A stretch of 64,000 bases of DNA, from contig CM034547.1 in NCBI GenBank assembly GCA_020055645.1, positions 68,730,884-68,794,883 on the forward strand, in the 5' to 3' direction. The translations under genes and the position numbers were made by a program. This stretch comes from Tomocerus qinae. Lineage: Eukaryota > Arthropoda > Collembola > Entomobryomorpha > Tomoceridae. The notes below the pieces were generated by a model that saw only the letters and a program-made list of their open reading frames with translations, was not told where the DNA came from and did not search any database. Position 1 is the stretch's first letter, and each line of letters opens with the position of its first letter. Shown piece by piece: positions 36,401 through 51,664 of the stretch.

Positions 36401-39400
36401 CACAAAATAACTTCATAAACTGTCAACAGTGTAATTTGTTACTGTCAAACAAAATTAATTACCATAAAAATTACAAAAAAGAAACATGTAACATTCCCTG
36501 GGACAAAATAGTAGAAAATAATAGTCATAGCTCGTTTGATTTGATATCTTTTTACTATCTCTTCCCATCTCTATCATACCTACACGTAGCAGACACTTTG
36601 TCCATTAATACATGCATTTAAATAAAGAAAATAGAAAATGTGTTCAATATGGTACTGTACATTTGTCAATTGTATGTTTCTTTGAATTAGCATTTATTTC
36701 ACATTTTTCAACAAGTCTGGGAGATGAAACTGCAGATTACTTTTTGTTTGTACATGATATCAATGAACAATATATTATCAACAAATTCAGAACATTACAT
36801 CATGAATGGATCCCACCAGTTAATTCTGACTGTAGTATGCTAATAATTAAAATGACTACAAAGAAAACAAACGTAGTAGAGTTGAAAAAAATGAATGAAG
36901 AAATAATTTTTAACAATGTCGCATCTTTTTATTATTCTATTAAGAGACTTATCGAGTCATTGTATTTTATTGAACATTGATGTAGAACTATTTAAGGATA
37001 ACAATAGCCACGTTCTCAGTGCATGCAGAAACTGACGACACGAGTTTTATCTGGATATATTAACAATGGCTTTGCTTTTGAACATAATGCTAAATAATTT
37101 GTGCATATGAATAGTATGAACTTCGTGAGAAGGGACACAAAAATAACTTTTTTTATTTAGGTATTTATTCTTTTCCTATTAACACTTTGCATTTATGATG
37201 AATTTGTCAAAACTGAGCCACTATTATTAAGTTTTTTGAATGAGGACATTATTTGAATTACTTACACAAGTTATATAAATATTCATATAGTTGCATATTG
37301 TACTCAAATTCCAAATAGCATTGAAAATACCTTCCAATTTTGCAAATTGGCAACTTTAGTGTTCACTCCATTTTTCTATTGATTAATTGAAAAATACAAC
37401 AGTAGAGGATTTTATGATGTAAATATTTGAAATGAAAGTAGCATTGTTCTTCACTTTTTAATGTTCTCTAAATTATTTGGAATGATTTCTTTATTTAATA
37501 ATATCATGTAGATAAGAGATAATTGCAACATTTTATAATCATAGAGCAAATACCAAATGTATTGAATTAAGGCGGACAGTTTAACAAAACAGTTATCTAA
37601 AAAGACATGAATTACCAAATAGCATTCTTATGGTATTCCTAATAATGGTTTATTGTCAGTACAAATTCATATCAATGTCATCATACTGTGTACATTTTTT
37701 CAAATGCTCACTAATGGTTTCATAATAACACTTTTAATAATGCCTAATTACATGTCTCAGCCTTAGTTATTATGTATAACATTGCATCGTTCGTCGTTCA
37801 CTGTAGCAAAGAAATTGGAGTGAATGGGAAAAATGACTGTTTATGTCATTTTATTATGATGAAAATCCATGTGGATAAATGTTGCTCTTTTGAATGGATG
37901 CATTGCACTTAAGATAGACTAATAAAACATAATTAAACAAATATTATAAGAAAAAGGATTGTAAAAAATCAAAATAAGGACATCCTCTCACACGGTCTGT
38001 TATTTTCTTAAAGGTGTATGTCAGTCAGAATGTTTCCCTTTCTTGTGTGATGATTGGTTGTGCAGTCGCAATTAATTAGTAGTGCATTGTAGCGAAAGTG
38101 ATATCGAGTATTTAGAGAAATGACATTCAAATAAATTGTGCTATCAAAATTGTGGGCACGATTTTTATTTACCTTGGGCTCAGCATTATATAATTCTCAG
38201 AATTGACACTATTAGAAGCGGACGAAGATGGATAGTGATAGATAATGTATAAAATTCAGCACACTTGAGTCATTTCACTAAATAAAAATGGTATTTTATT
38301 AAGTATAACAAGGTAATAGCACAATTATGTTTAGCAGACACGTTATCTAATAATTGCAGTGAAGTGAACCTCCAGATTTGAAGTCAAAGTACCTAGCTAT
38401 ATAAGTACAGTTAAAGTGCAATTACAGGAACAACTGTATCATGGTACCTTGTATATGCTAAAGGTAAATAGTAAAAGTAAATAGTAGAAACGATATACCG
38501 AAATGTAGTGTTCACGAACTTTTATCATTATGAATGTATGATCAACTAGCTTTAAAAGAGAGTTGGAAAATGACAAAAAAAATTCTCACCTAAAGTTCTC
38601 ATACTTATTACATAAGGACATATGCAAAATTTAAAGTCGTAATGCTGAAGTTGGATCTAGAGCTTTGCACTTAGCACAGATACGTATAATTAAATTAGTC
38701 CTTATTATTACATCATTTTCTCAGGCAAAAAGGAATTGAATTTATAATACCTAAACTGTTACACTTACACATACTGCTGTTGTACTCCATGCATAATAAA
38801 GCCATTTTTTCAGTATATACAAATGGAAAACCAGTGGCCAGTGCTGGTCTTCCACCATTCCCCAATTAAAACTGTTTTATGGGAAGTTTTTCGGAAAAAG
38901 GAGGAAATCGCGTGTATCCTCACTACAAAATCCGTTTTATTTCATTCTAGTGCATGCAGAAGTTTTATTTTTTCAGTTCTATAATGTTAAAGCCACCTAT
39001 TGAAAATGCAGGTATTGAATTTAAGTGTGCTAAATGTAGTTTGACGACAGAATTAAAAATTACCACGCTAGAGCTATAATTGCTTTTATTAGTTGTCTAG
39101 CTTAAAGTGTACGTGATCCTATAATTATCTGACAGATATATAGATCTATGTAAAGCAGCTACACGTAAAAAATTGTAGCACTACATAAATCTAAAGTTTT
39201 GCTTAAAAATCTCTACTTGGAAGGTTTTAAATGAAAAAGAGTAGTGAACTGAACTCACTTTCTATGTAATTCTGTCTCAGCCTGTCATTCATTATTATTA
39301 TTATGCATTATGCCATGCTTATCAGCTGTGATGGTGAGATTTTAGATTAATGGTAAGTACGGACGTACAAAAGTAGTAGAGATTTAAATGAGTGATAGAG

Positions 39401-42400
39401 AATAATACGGAATACGCTAAATAAAAATAAAATTTATCTAATTCCATCTAACTAAACAGTAAATTGCAAAGAGCATAGCAGAGCAGATTAGAAGTTATTC
39501 AATTTCAACAGAGAGAAATCTAAAAAGAGAAATGCAAAGAACTCTAATTGTATGCAGCACATTGTAAATAGACGAGAGCTTACATATTCTCTTGTCTAAT
39601 GCAAATTGCCTTAAGCCGAGGAGTAGAGTGATAAAAGATAGCAAGTGAAGTGCGAAGTGACAAAGTGACACTTTTCTTTTCTACTTGACAGAGACACAGC
39701 GTTGACATTGAACAGTACTGAACTAAAGAAACTTAATTCACAGTTAAGCCACCACTTCATTATTCATTATGAAAAGTGCTAAAAGAAGCTTTCTGATAAT
39801 TTAGAACGTTCCTTCATTCTATTTCTTTTGACAGCTAAACTAAAGCTGACCCACACATTTCTTTCGAATCCCTTTTTTACATCAAGATTCTAAAGCAAAC
39901 CTGATAAATAAATCATCTGTTTTGAATAAAATGCAAATAATATCTAAATAATTCTAATATCTCAATCTAGACATTTTCTGTAGTAGGTAGTACAATTCAA
40001 GGCGGTAGATTTAAAATGGGTACAATAATTATAGTGATTTGCATCAAGTGTTTAAAAAAGTAAGTATTCATACTTTAGTATCAAGATTAGAGATTCTCTG
40101 TTGATAAACGAATGCAGATTGTAATGTAGACGCTGAATTGACTTTTCTAATTGCTTACACTGGGCTGTTACACTAAGTCAAGTTTGTCTGGTCCGGTTTG
40201 GCTTGTGTTGTGTGAACGGTGTTGTATGTCTTGTCATGTAAGATTTCTTTTGACTATATTGAGAAAAGCTGGAATGAGACTCGACAACTTTGTGTCGTGT
40301 CCAAATGAAAAAATGAGTGATTACTTATAATGATTCTAATCTTCATGTACATTATTAAAAGCATTTTTAACATTTAAGCACCTTTTATATAAGCTTATGC
40401 TCAGATGTCTGTCTGTCTGCTTCATAACAGTGCAAATGTTTTGGCAAGGGCATTGTAATGCAATGTTGAGAGTCTTGGCCATCATCAGCCAGACAACAGC
40501 AACCGGATTGACCTGGTCTGGTATATCCTTTGCTAGAGTCTGCTCTCTCGCGTGTAATGCATAAGGCATCGATTTCTGAACAATGCTTGCAAGATCTTTT
40601 AGGGAAAGTGAAATTTGAAATGTTACATATTTGTATGTTGGAAAGATTCCATATGATCCGATTAGGAAGTTTGTCTAGAGAGACATTTTTAATATACGCA
40701 TCCAGCTGTTCACCCTGCTCAACTAGGGACTCAAGGTTCAAAGTTGATTTCATTGTCATGTTCGGCACATAATTGTAATTTACATCCATTGTGTGTGTCT
40801 AGAACTTACGAACTTGAATTAGATAAACTGCTACAGCGTAAATTGTTATAAAATTATTCGTAACAAGTTTTATGATGCAGATATATCTACCGTAATAATA
40901 ATAATGATATCACAGATATAGTACGAGCAATGCCATTAGCCATAACTTGCCTAGACCCTTTTTACCTTAGCCATAGGACGAAACTGGAAATCCTATGAAA
41001 AGTTGAAACTTTTAATTGCAATGCAATCTCTCAATCTTTGTACTTAAGGTATATAGAGTTAGGATATATCGAATAAATGAACTGTTTATTTTATTCAAGA
41101 ACACTCGTCATGCCCTTACTTTTTATTTCATGATGATTTCCTTTCCATTCAATGTGAGTCGTGTAAATACGTAATGCTGAACACATTTGTAAAGGCATAG
41201 ATGTTTAATCATCTAATTATCTTCTATTACGTTTAATGAACTGTAAAAGTTTCACTTTCAAATTTTTATCTGTAATAGCAAAGGTAAGATTCGTCATGTA
41301 ATGCATTTTTATCCTTCATCTGTATTTATGTTTGTGTGGTATACCAATGTCTGTGCGATAAATCATTTACTACACTTTGTATTGGTAGCATTATTATAGA
41401 GGACAACGTACTTGAATAGAAACAAGCAAGGGCTTGGCTCATTTCTTGGGGTTCGCAATACATTATTGCAACTTGTGCAGTTCAACATTAACTGCAAGGT
41501 GTGTGTGCATTGATTGATTCTGCTCTCTAAATATCACTGAAAATATTTCATGAATTTGCATTGCACTTCCGCAATGCTGAAGGAAACAAGGAACAATCAT
41601 TGCCAATAACCAAACTGGACTTTTCATATATTTGGCATTGCTATTTACTTTTACTGCAATTCCTATCACTTTGAGTAGCTAAATTAGTGCTTAAATAATA
41701 GTTTCTTTGTAATGACTTTCAAACAGTAAATGAGAAATAACATTTGTTAAATGTCTAGCTTGGCAAAAGGATCCTCAGGAGAGAGCCAGCGAACTCCAAC
41801 GTCAATAACACGGTTTACGTATCACGAGGATATAAAATTAATGATAAAATCAACATCTCTTCTCGTTTAGTTAGATTTACTGATTTGCTTCCAGCAGTCC
41901 ATATTTTAAGTTATTTTCAACCAGTAGAGGCTGTACTACTTAAGTATTAAACTCGTAAACTAGCAAAAATCAACTTTAGACCAATCCATAAACTTTCACA
42001 TAGGTACATTAATAATGCAAATATCTACACGATTCAAAAGACACCTCTGAGGAAAAAGCAAGTTCATCAAGTGCAACTAACTTGAGTAATAAAACAAACT
42101 TCCTGGGGCAAGGTCTTTAATGTATTTTCAAATTTGCGAATATTCAATCGATCAATCTACAAGATGTTGTTGCATCTCTTCGCACTTACCATTTATAATC
42201 ACGACGTTTAGTATCTAAAAAGTAATAAACGAAAATTTTGGGTAGCAATTGCATATCTCTCGATTTCTATTACCAAAATCAACGAGGAAGGAGGATTTCT
42301 ATTAATTGATACTATTTTGAAGATGTCGTTGGCGAAGTTGGCGTCACTCCTTCCTAATAATTTTAATTACTACCAGTTTGGCTTGTTTTCCTAGGTTCAT

Positions 42401-45400
42401 ATGGGATGGGCTGTGTAGTTGGTAATGAGGGGAAATAACTTGTCAGCATTTATTGTTGGGCATAAAGCCTATTTTGTTTGTAAACAATTTAATATCATTG
42501 TAGCAAATCACTTCATTTCTGCTCCTTGCATTTCAAAATCAAATGTGGATTACTTTAATGAAAAACCAGTGCAATAATAAATTTAACAGAGCAAATACTG
42601 CAATTTCTAGAAATGTTAATTTTATTAGCATAAAAATGCTCTCCAATCACTAGTCTGTGAATACAAGATAAACATTCCTTGTAGACATACTAGTGAAGCA
42701 ATAAATATTAATATTGGAATTATGTGACTGTATGCACTGTGCAAGCGTGTTGCTTCTAAACACTATGATCAGATTCTAACTGTCATTAAAGGAGAATGGG
42801 TGAATATAGGCAATAATGTTTGTAGGTAATAACATAGTAAATAAACAAGAGAAAGCCCAAAAACCTCATTACCATTTCTGACTGATTAAGACTGAGAATG
42901 GCAGAGCTGAAGTATGGGATGTCGTTCCGTTTGCATCTTGTTTTGGCTGAGTAGACTAATTGTGGTCATATTATCATTGTTATTATTCGACATGAAAAAG
43001 AAGTTTGCTTCCCACACCATCAATACCAAACCAATGCGCACTATCTACAATGATGTCCCATCATTTCACAAAACCCATATCAAGATTCAAGGTACTCCTC
43101 ATTTATACTTAAAAGTCTTTTTACGATCCCTTAATTTTTATCTGCTCATTACAATTTACATTTTAATCGTGAGGCTAGGCAAAGCGTTTAGTGGCTACTA
43201 CTTACTATCAAAATAATATAATATGTTTATTCAACATATTAAGCATCATTCTAAAAGACCTACTACTAAGGAAAACCGAAGTAGAAACGTTTTTAATGAT
43301 TTCATTTCAGTGTCAACAGGCATTTGGTGCTTTATTAACTACCATCAATTAACAAATTGAATTGTATTATAGTTTTGTGCATTCAGTTTAGAGGGAAAGT
43401 CTATTCAACTATATACGTAATAAATGTTTTCAAATCTAAGCTATCGGTTCTCAAATGTTGCTATTCACATTGGAATATTTTCTCTTTCTCCATAAAATTA
43501 TTTGTAGATCGAAAGAGCCCACACAAAGGGCAGACAAGAGAGAAACGATAACTTTCAAGCTTTCATGATCATTGCTACTGCCACCGATATGTATCATTGT
43601 CGTTTCTCTTTTTCCTTCTGCCCTGCCCCCGTTTCTGCTTCTTGTTGAGTAGGCAGACAGGTAAGCACTACTAATGTCATGTTAAGTCCCATATATTGGG
43701 CACCAACAATGAGTGCCTACTCTCTCAACACAATGATCGACCTTCACCATGAAGTTGGAGTTGACAGAATTCATCCGCTCTTTTGTCAACCCAGGTTCCT
43801 TTCAACGATTACCTACCTGTATAGTTTATTCTACTGGCTACCCTGAGGTATATTATGCTTCATCTAGGCATTCAGATTAAACCATTATATATGATATATG
43901 ACTCTCAGGATTACCTGAACCCAATTTCTAAAGTTTCTTTGAATTTATTCTAAAGTTTATACCCTTCACTGCAAAATAAAAGATTGACTTAAATCCCAGA
44001 GTATTATCCCAGTATTAGAGCTATACATTCACTATGCCCATACTCAAGCTCTTTTCCATGCTCAGTTACATGGTTCGAATGAATTTGTGTCATAAAATAT
44101 ATTTATAGTATACACAGGTACAAAGAGTCTACATACTTATTCAAGTTTAACTAAACTACCCGTAAACTATATTTACGTACAGGTTATTCTATCTAAATAC
44201 CTCCTCCTTATGTAATCGAGAACTAACGACCACTATTTGGGAGAATGTTTATTTTAAAATTTTATTTTGCATTCTCCAATCGGTTATGACATCATGTTAG
44301 TGTAAATTGCAATCATTGCAATAATATGTAAAAACCAATTGCTGAACAAATTATTAAAAGACGATGTTATCTAAACAAATAACCCAAATTGTAATTATTT
44401 ATCTTCACGCCTGTGGCGGAAAGTCTAGTATCTAATCGAAGTGTGTTTACTAGTTAAAATTACTGTACATGAAATAGAAAACGCAGCAAAGTTAGATTCA
44501 AAGTTGAATGTTAAATATTTACCTTACCGGGGGATATTAACTATGTAAATACGAGATTGCCTTGTGTCGTACAATACTTGAAGCAAAAGATATGTAATTA
44601 TTATTTAAAAAGGGAGTGAGTACTTTGATAATCAAGGAATACAAGGGCCTCAAGGTGTATAGTAATAGTAATCGATCCTAAATGCAATGCACGTACGCAT
44701 CATCATACGTCGGAACTACGCACAAATGTATAATACAGATTTATCCTCCCATGTCAGGTAGAACACGGAGGATTAAGTAATAATAGCTTCAGAAGTTGTA
44801 TGAAACATCTCCGACTCGAAGTGATCATGTGTATAAGCAACTGGAGGCTAAATAGGCTGAGACACAGCCTTTTAAATTGCTGCAGCTATTAATCGTCTGG
44901 TCTGGTGTGCCTGTAGGAAGTTGCCCTTTGGCTCCAGAGCTTTTCTCTTTCCAAAACAGTTAATGTTCCATTAGTTGCCCCTCACTGACCATTAATTGTC
45001 CGTGGAACTGTGGAAGCATACTTAGGCAAAAGCTCAAACGAACTAATGGCACAATAAATAAATGACTGCGTATACTCGAGTATGATAATCCCAAGTAGAC
45101 TGAAGTCTATTTACTATCTACACTCACTGAGACGCAATTTATCATATCCTCATGCATTAGTGCAGTATAAGCGAAGACAACGGTATAGCGAATGTCGATG
45201 ATAATGATGCATGTGAAGTGTATAGTGCTTCCCTGCCTGCCCTGACTAGGACCCATAAGTAGCCAGGTAAAAAGTTCCTACACCTTTCCTTACTCCACTC
45301 TCCATTTAATAACCTTCTCATCTGAGTTTCTTTTAAGCCTGGAGCCACTACATCAGAAAAAGACGAGACGAGAGAAGACGATTCAGATTCACAAAGAAGC

Positions 45401-47517
45401 AAATGCCTTACAGGTAAATAAAAAGTAATCATTCCTCCAGACATGATAATATTATTTACAACTTCAAGGCTCAAGGCAGTGTATGTGTGTAATAATGTTC
45501 TCCTCGTAAACAGACTTCGTATAAAAACTGTGGTAATGTACATGCAATAGCTATTTTATGTACTACTAGAAATTGTACTAGCTATAAGTCAGATTATTGC
45601 TAAGGTGTACATCATATCAGCCTGCGTGGGTTTTTATCAGATTCTCGGGTCATCTAGTATGAATCTTAGCAGGACCTCGATGTCAACAATTATAAAAAGT
45701 TATACCATGTTATTGCAAAATCAAAACTTTTCAATCCAGAAATTTCGGAATACCAACTTACAAATTTTTAGAGCCCACAATTTGTGAAGAGATGAGAAAT
45801 ATCTGTAGATATCTATTACTAGTAAAAATCGAAAATGATATAATAATTAGTATTACCCCAGTTGAAGTAAGCACATAGATAATTGAATAATATAAAGTAA
45901 AATCGTATATTGGTAAAAGGCAATTTTATACCCATGTTATGTAAAATTAGAGCATCTAATGTAAAAATTAACGTAACATGTACTGCAACAATGTTGATAA
46001 AGATCTGAAATGTTTCTTTTTAAAATGGTCATAAAACATAGATGAATTTTTTGCTTGAAGGAATAGTTCCCACGAATCGTACTGTACTGAATGAATATCT
46101 CATGATGTATCCAGCCAGGCTGCTATTTTTCGGTACATCTTGGAGTAATAATGATAGGGTTTTCGTTCAAGTTGAACTTGTTTTTATCGGAATGAGGTTC
46201 CAGTTCAATCTCCCAATCCATTTGATCCGATTGCAATCAGATAACAACAAATCGTAATTTTTATTTTCAAGAAAAAACGCTTAATCCTTTAACATTGAAA
46301 TATCTTACCATAACTCATTCACTCCAAATCTATATCATCCGTCCAGTATAACGATGAGCTTTTTACTTGGCATTCCATCAGGTGTATTTATCTTAGTAGC
46401 GTCCCATCGTCGAAGAAGGATTATGTAGTTCTATTTATCCTTTATTGAGTAGCGATAGAGAAGGAAGATGCGAGTATCTGTGCACTAAAGGATAAACGAT
46501 GTAAATAAGAAAATAATATTGGCTGTAATCGTCTATTATAAACTCAAGCTTCAAGAGCAACATTCACATTATCGATTTTCGTGAGAGATAGAAAAAACCA
46601 ATTAAATACTCTCAAGTTTTCCTAGTATCCTTATTAAGGAGATACTTACCAATGGATTGATTGTGACTGAATTGCCACTGAAAGGATTTACCATGCAGAA
46701 ATATCTTTTAACGAAATGGGATTTTCTTTCTTTTTTTATAAGCCTGCGTCCATTGGGACGAATAGTGTCTTCAAACCAATAGACTATCAGGTACAGAAAA
46801 TATAGCTGCAGACTATTCAACCTTTTAGTAGATAAATTACGACTCTATTGAGATGGCTTGGAAATTATGACTTGGTTTTGTGTTTTAGGTACTTTTGTTA
46901 GGTACTCGTGTTTACTTGATGTAATACGATAGGAAATAAATAAGGAGTTAAGCTGATTAAATGGAATAATATATGCGTAGAGAACTATGAACTGGCTATA
47001 ATATATCCATAGAATCATTTGGAATGCAATGTTGAGCACAGTAATATAAATACCTGACTGAAAGGGGAATAAAAGAGACAAACGGGTTTGTTTTGTTTAA
47101 AAATTGTGTGTAAACACTAGGATTTACTCTCAGAGTTTTCAGGTCCATTTACATGCAATCCAGAGGATTATGCTAATCCTCCTTACAATAATTCCTAAAT
47201 ATACTCCCCTCCAACTCTGCCTCGTTGCTTTACAGATTGCCTTACAAAGCTTAAACCTTAAAATTAGCTTTAAAGTGTTAATTCTGGAGAACATAACAGA
47301 GATTAAAATGAGGAACTAGAATTCATTAATCCTGTCCTATCCACATAAAATAAAGTTGGAGTAATTTAAATATACCACACACGGTTATACACTGGGTGAA
47401 AGATCCCATAATATTTATCACATGCAAACTGCAGACATGTAATAAATATCACTTGGTATTTACCATCAAAAGTGTAATATTGGAAATGATGACATCAAAA
47501 ACCTAGAGAGACGTATC
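36401..47517. other. Gene-poor AT-rich DNA
   Basis: No supported gene. It has scattered ORFs of up to about 130 codons (36612-36980 plus; 40385-40789 and 45157-45543 minus) without recognisable domains or plausible neighbours. It holds exact copies of CTGGTCTGG at 40513-40521 and 44897-44905. Confidence 0.45.
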
Positions 47518-47640
47518 TAGGAGTAGAACAATGGAGAGGTAGAACAGCGGAGGGGTATTAAACCGGGAGGTAGTATAGTAACACCGCGAAGCGTATCCTA
47601 AAAAGAGGGGTAGGTGGAGTATTACACGCGAGGAGTAGAT
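47518..47640. repeat. Degenerate G-rich tandem repeat
   Basis: About six loose units of roughly 17-25 bases on the plus strand share a GGAGTA/GGTAGA start followed by AAC or TTAAAC or TTACAC and then a CGGAG/CGGGAG/CGCGA end. Examples are GGAGTAGAACAATGGAGA, GGTAGAACAGCGGAGG, GGGTATTAAACCGGGA and GGAGTATTACACGCGA. The block is clearly richer in G and CpG than its surroundings. Unit borders are approximate. Confidence 0.4.
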
Positions 47641-50600
47641 GTTTCCCATATAATTTTAAAATATGTAAAAGCAGATTTAATTATATTGTGAATGCAACAA
47701 ATGCTTTATTTATACTTCCAAAAATGTTTATCTACATCTATAATTGTCTATATTTTTTTAAGAGATAGTTATTTTTCTCAAACGACATTTGAGTCCTTTC
47801 TATGCTTGATGATAACTGTGGAAATTGAAAATAGTTGTCCTTTAACATAAAATATGCAAGCAGTATAATTTCATTAGAATAATTGCAAACTGTGTTTCAA
47901 GAGTGAATCTTCATAATGTATCCAAAAAGAAAAGCAGGAGTGTAGGTACTCAAAAACGTACGAAGGGGGTCAGGTGGATGGAATCAACAAACACACACGT
48001 ATGAGTGACTCTAGAGCAGCTTTCAATGTCCGCTGCTCATAGAAGGAGTCAAAATGTATAAGTATTACCTTTACATATACGTTTAATTCTCTATAACGTC
48101 AGTTTAGTTAAGGCAAGGTAGTTTCTTGAAATTCAAGTCACATATCCAGGTGTGTATACGTACAAAATGCATTGATGCTACAAGCTAAGTTAAGACATAG
48201 GCTAACTAAGCTATATAAACTTATATAAATTATAATGAATAAGTAACTTCGTCTAAAACTCAACGCTCACAGGTGAGTTCACTTCTATACGCTCAAATAC
48301 GTATACTATATAGACGTGCATATTATTCGTTATAGAAGTACATAGGATCCTTTACTACTGTGTTATGTGTGCATGCGACATGAAGCATGCAAAGCCAGTG
48401 TAATAGCACAATAAGCCCCTTCCATTGAAACCGTCGTCTGTCTGTTGTACTTACCAGTACTCACTACAACATAGAATTCATCACTCTCAATGCATAGTCA
48501 GAAAAGCTGCCTCACTCTATTCTCTATACACAAGATTCCTTCCCCTGATTTTCATCCCCTACACTTGTGTATGTATCTGTGATGCACTGCACTGGCTTCA
48601 CTAATCAGTTACTCGCCTGCCTTTGTATGTGACTGACGTACCGGAGAGTCGCTTCCGTGTTTAAACATACAATCTCAGAATTCTAAGTGCTGCACAATCT
48701 TTCTGTGTTGAGACTAATATTGTATACATATTTGTGACATTTATGTGAATATCAACAGAAACACTCCCATAACCAACAAACGGACCTTTCCGAATTCGTT
48801 TACATTTTATTCTGCTAAATGCAGGCATATTAGTGTAGGCACAATAAATACACAAAGTGCGTTCTTTCTGCCACGCCGTCGGTAAGCGACTGGTTTGCTC
48901 TGGTAAGTTTGACAAGTCAACAGAAATAATACGCAGAATTAATTTCGTTGGATTACATCTTTTTATCATGGCAAACAGTCATAACTCGTAACTGGAGTAA
49001 ATGAATATATTTTTCGAGCGGAATTATTGTCATGCAAGTGAAGTGAGGGCAGTGTACGTAATCAAAGGATATTATTTGCAGGCACATGTTATGTGAATCA
49101 TCGTCCTGTTCAAATTAGTTGCAAAATCAATAAGGTTATAAATATATAGAGGTTTTGTGGGCATATTTTGCCATTTGTCTCATGCTATCTTTGTTGCATG
49201 ATAAATCAGTACAGTTTTAGACTGTTTTGCCTAACTGTGTCGATTGACATAAGCTGTTGATACTAGGAAAAGAATAATCTTACTGTAAATCTGCGAATTG
49301 TATCGAATGGATGAGTAAATACTCGTTTTATAATGTTTGCATTGTTATCAATCACATAACATATCAATTTATCATTAGCAAACTTTGCTCTGCTGCAGAA
49401 AGGTGTGACTGAAACTACTCTGTCTACTTTAAGAGATTCTAATAATTATTTGCCTACCTAATGGTAGCAAGTTTTACGGCTTGGAAATACTCTGGGTCAG
49501 CGCAGTTCGCAAAACTAAAATAATTAGTCACCTTGCATAAGTCATAGTTGACTCGTGTTTTCTGTGTGTGTGGACCAGTAGTGCGCTTCAGACAGGTAAC
49601 TCCACAATTGAGTTTGCAAAGTTGGCAAATAAATCTTGAGCATATCACATATTGCACACACCTACCTGATTAGCGTATTGTAATTTGGATTATTTAAATG
49701 TGAATTTATTTCATCGGCAGTGCAAGTAGTTTGGTTTTGACCCAAAAGGAACTAATCGAGCGGACTAAAGGGCTATATAGGGTAATAGTCAATAGATTAC
49801 GCGATTGCATCACTTCGCATCGTACATACAATCAATAATAAATAAGTAATTGGCGAATCTTGTTTTCTGGTCTGTTCTGCTACCTAACTGTCATGTCCTA
49901 CCTGCATGATCCTTTCCTATATACCTATATGTAAAATTACAATTCAACAGTTAGTGTATACAGTAATTCCTGAATAGAGACGCAAAAGGCATAGTAATTA
50001 CTTGGGAATATGTATGATGCACAATTGGGTTTCCATCCTATTTACAATTATGTAGTTACCTAAGTACATATTCACTATAATAATTTTATGCATACATCGT
50101 GCAAAAGGTAGACTAGTTTTGGGTTCTCCCTAGTCTTATGTATTTATCGGTAGTAGTAGCGAGGCTGCTAGCAAACCCAACCAGAAGAGCTATCAATGAA
50201 TGTAGTAGTACTAGAGTAAAAGGTGTCTTGTCTTAATGCAACCCTATTAGCCAAGTAGCGACCCAGACAGACAGAGTTTATAAACAAACGACTACTATAT
50301 ACATTAAATATACGTAGTAACTTAACTGTTGTCTTTTTCTGCAGGATTTGCATCACAAATCAATAGGACAGGCAGAATATTATTGCAATAAAGGATTGGA
50401 TTCAAGTTGGAGGAGTAGGGACTGTGGAGCAATCGCTCATACATCAAATCTCTATTCATGTCTACTACTTACACAATCACGTACGTCGTTCAAGTGAATT
50501 CATTTCAGTGAGTTTAATAAAATAAACCGGCCAACCAACTAACCAACCGACCGACAAGAAAGAAAGACACTCAGTTCTTGCAGCAACGTCAACAAAATCG

Positions 50601-51625
50601 AAACTTGCATTTCGTTCGTTATTATTTGCACGGTTTTACGCTTCCTGTTCAATTGAATCCAACTCTGCCAGCCCAACTGCATTTACTCTGCACATACATA
50701 CTAACTAACATATTGTACTACAGCTGCTCTATCTGATTATTTGCTACTTGAGACGGAGTAAATAGTAACCATTCTCAGTGAATTCAACTTTATGTGCACT
50801 TCGTTATTTACTACGGAAGATACAAGTACATGTGTGATTACTCTGTCCTTAGTCAATTGCTACTTTAATAAAGTTCTACTCACTAAACTCAATTGAATTG
50901 GAAATACTGTTTGTATAGTGTTAAAAACAACTTTTCGCGAGGCATAAGAACACAGCTTTGGGCTACAAACTGATGTGTCTGTAAAATAAAGGAAAGAAGA
51001 ATTAGTAGTTGCAATAAAAGAACCATTTGCTTCTTGTTGTGAGGAACGATACAAACTCCCCTCTTCTTACCTTGTCTCGCTTCTTTCTACAACCCAAGAT
51101 AAAAATTATTGCCGTAATAAAATATGCAGATAGTGATGCAATATATTCTTAATTAAGGAAGCAAAAAAGACAAATTATCTTCAAGACGAATCACATTTTT
51201 TACATTCCCCTACACATTTCAGGCAATAACCAGGAACTTTAATTTAATTCTTCCAAGAAGATTCTCCTTACTGGACGCTGACATCATTGTTTTGTGTTTG
51301 TGGAAAACTACTTGTTTGACATTGAAATTCAATTTGTCAGACTTACATAACATAAACAACTTACAAACTGCCGGAGTTCAGTGCATTTTATAGCTGCTTA
51401 CTAAGAATTCGGATTACTCATCATCACTTTGAGGGGAAAGTTAATAAATATTTGTGTCTCTGTGAATCACCGCACCTGCCTCTGAGCAATTAATTAGTGA
51501 ACCGGATCTTATTTGTCAATTGAATCTTGTGCTTTTATTCGTGTGTGAGAAATTCCTAATTATTTGGGAACGGCTACGGATTATATTTATTATTCCCTTT
51601 GTTATTATTAAGGAATGAGTTCATA
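47641..51625. other. Gene-poor DNA; right part may be a promoter or 5' leader
   Basis: No coding exon is recognised. About 50520-50670 carries a CCAAC/CCGAC-rich run (near 50528-50553) and a TCAGTT that could be an arthropod initiator near 50570. An acceptor-like TTTCAG lies at about 51218-51223, upstream of the candidate first coding exon at 51626. These may form the promoter and leader of a gene running to the right; evidence is weak. Confidence 0.3.
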
Positions 51626-51664
51626 ATGAGTGCATCTGTGGAAATGTCGGCTACTTTATTGCGG
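51626..51664 (+). CDS. Candidate first coding exon of a gene continuing to the right
   Basis: ATG opens 13 codons (MSASVEMSATLLR) that run straight into a strong donor, CGG|GTGAGT, in phase 0. The stretch before it is less AT-rich than the neighbouring desert, as expected of a leader. If real, the first intron extends beyond 64000 (more than 12 kb), typical of regulatory genes with long introns. The peptide is too short to name a family, and chance cannot be excluded. Confidence 0.25.

Noticed and set aside
36612-36980. 122-codon ORF in AT-rich DNA
   Set aside because: No domain, signal, splice context or neighbouring exon is recognisable. Frames of this size can occur by chance over 64 kb in six frames, though it is long for such AT-rich DNA.
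40385-40789. 134-codon minus-strand ORF with an EQGEQLD stretch recalling SNAP-25-type SNAREs
   Set aside because: The likeness is limited to about seven residues. No heptad pattern or further SNARE segment follows, so it is taken as chance.
45157-45543. 128-codon minus-strand ORF
   Set aside because: No recognisable motif and no gene context; low-complexity Ser/Leu-rich chance translation is likely.
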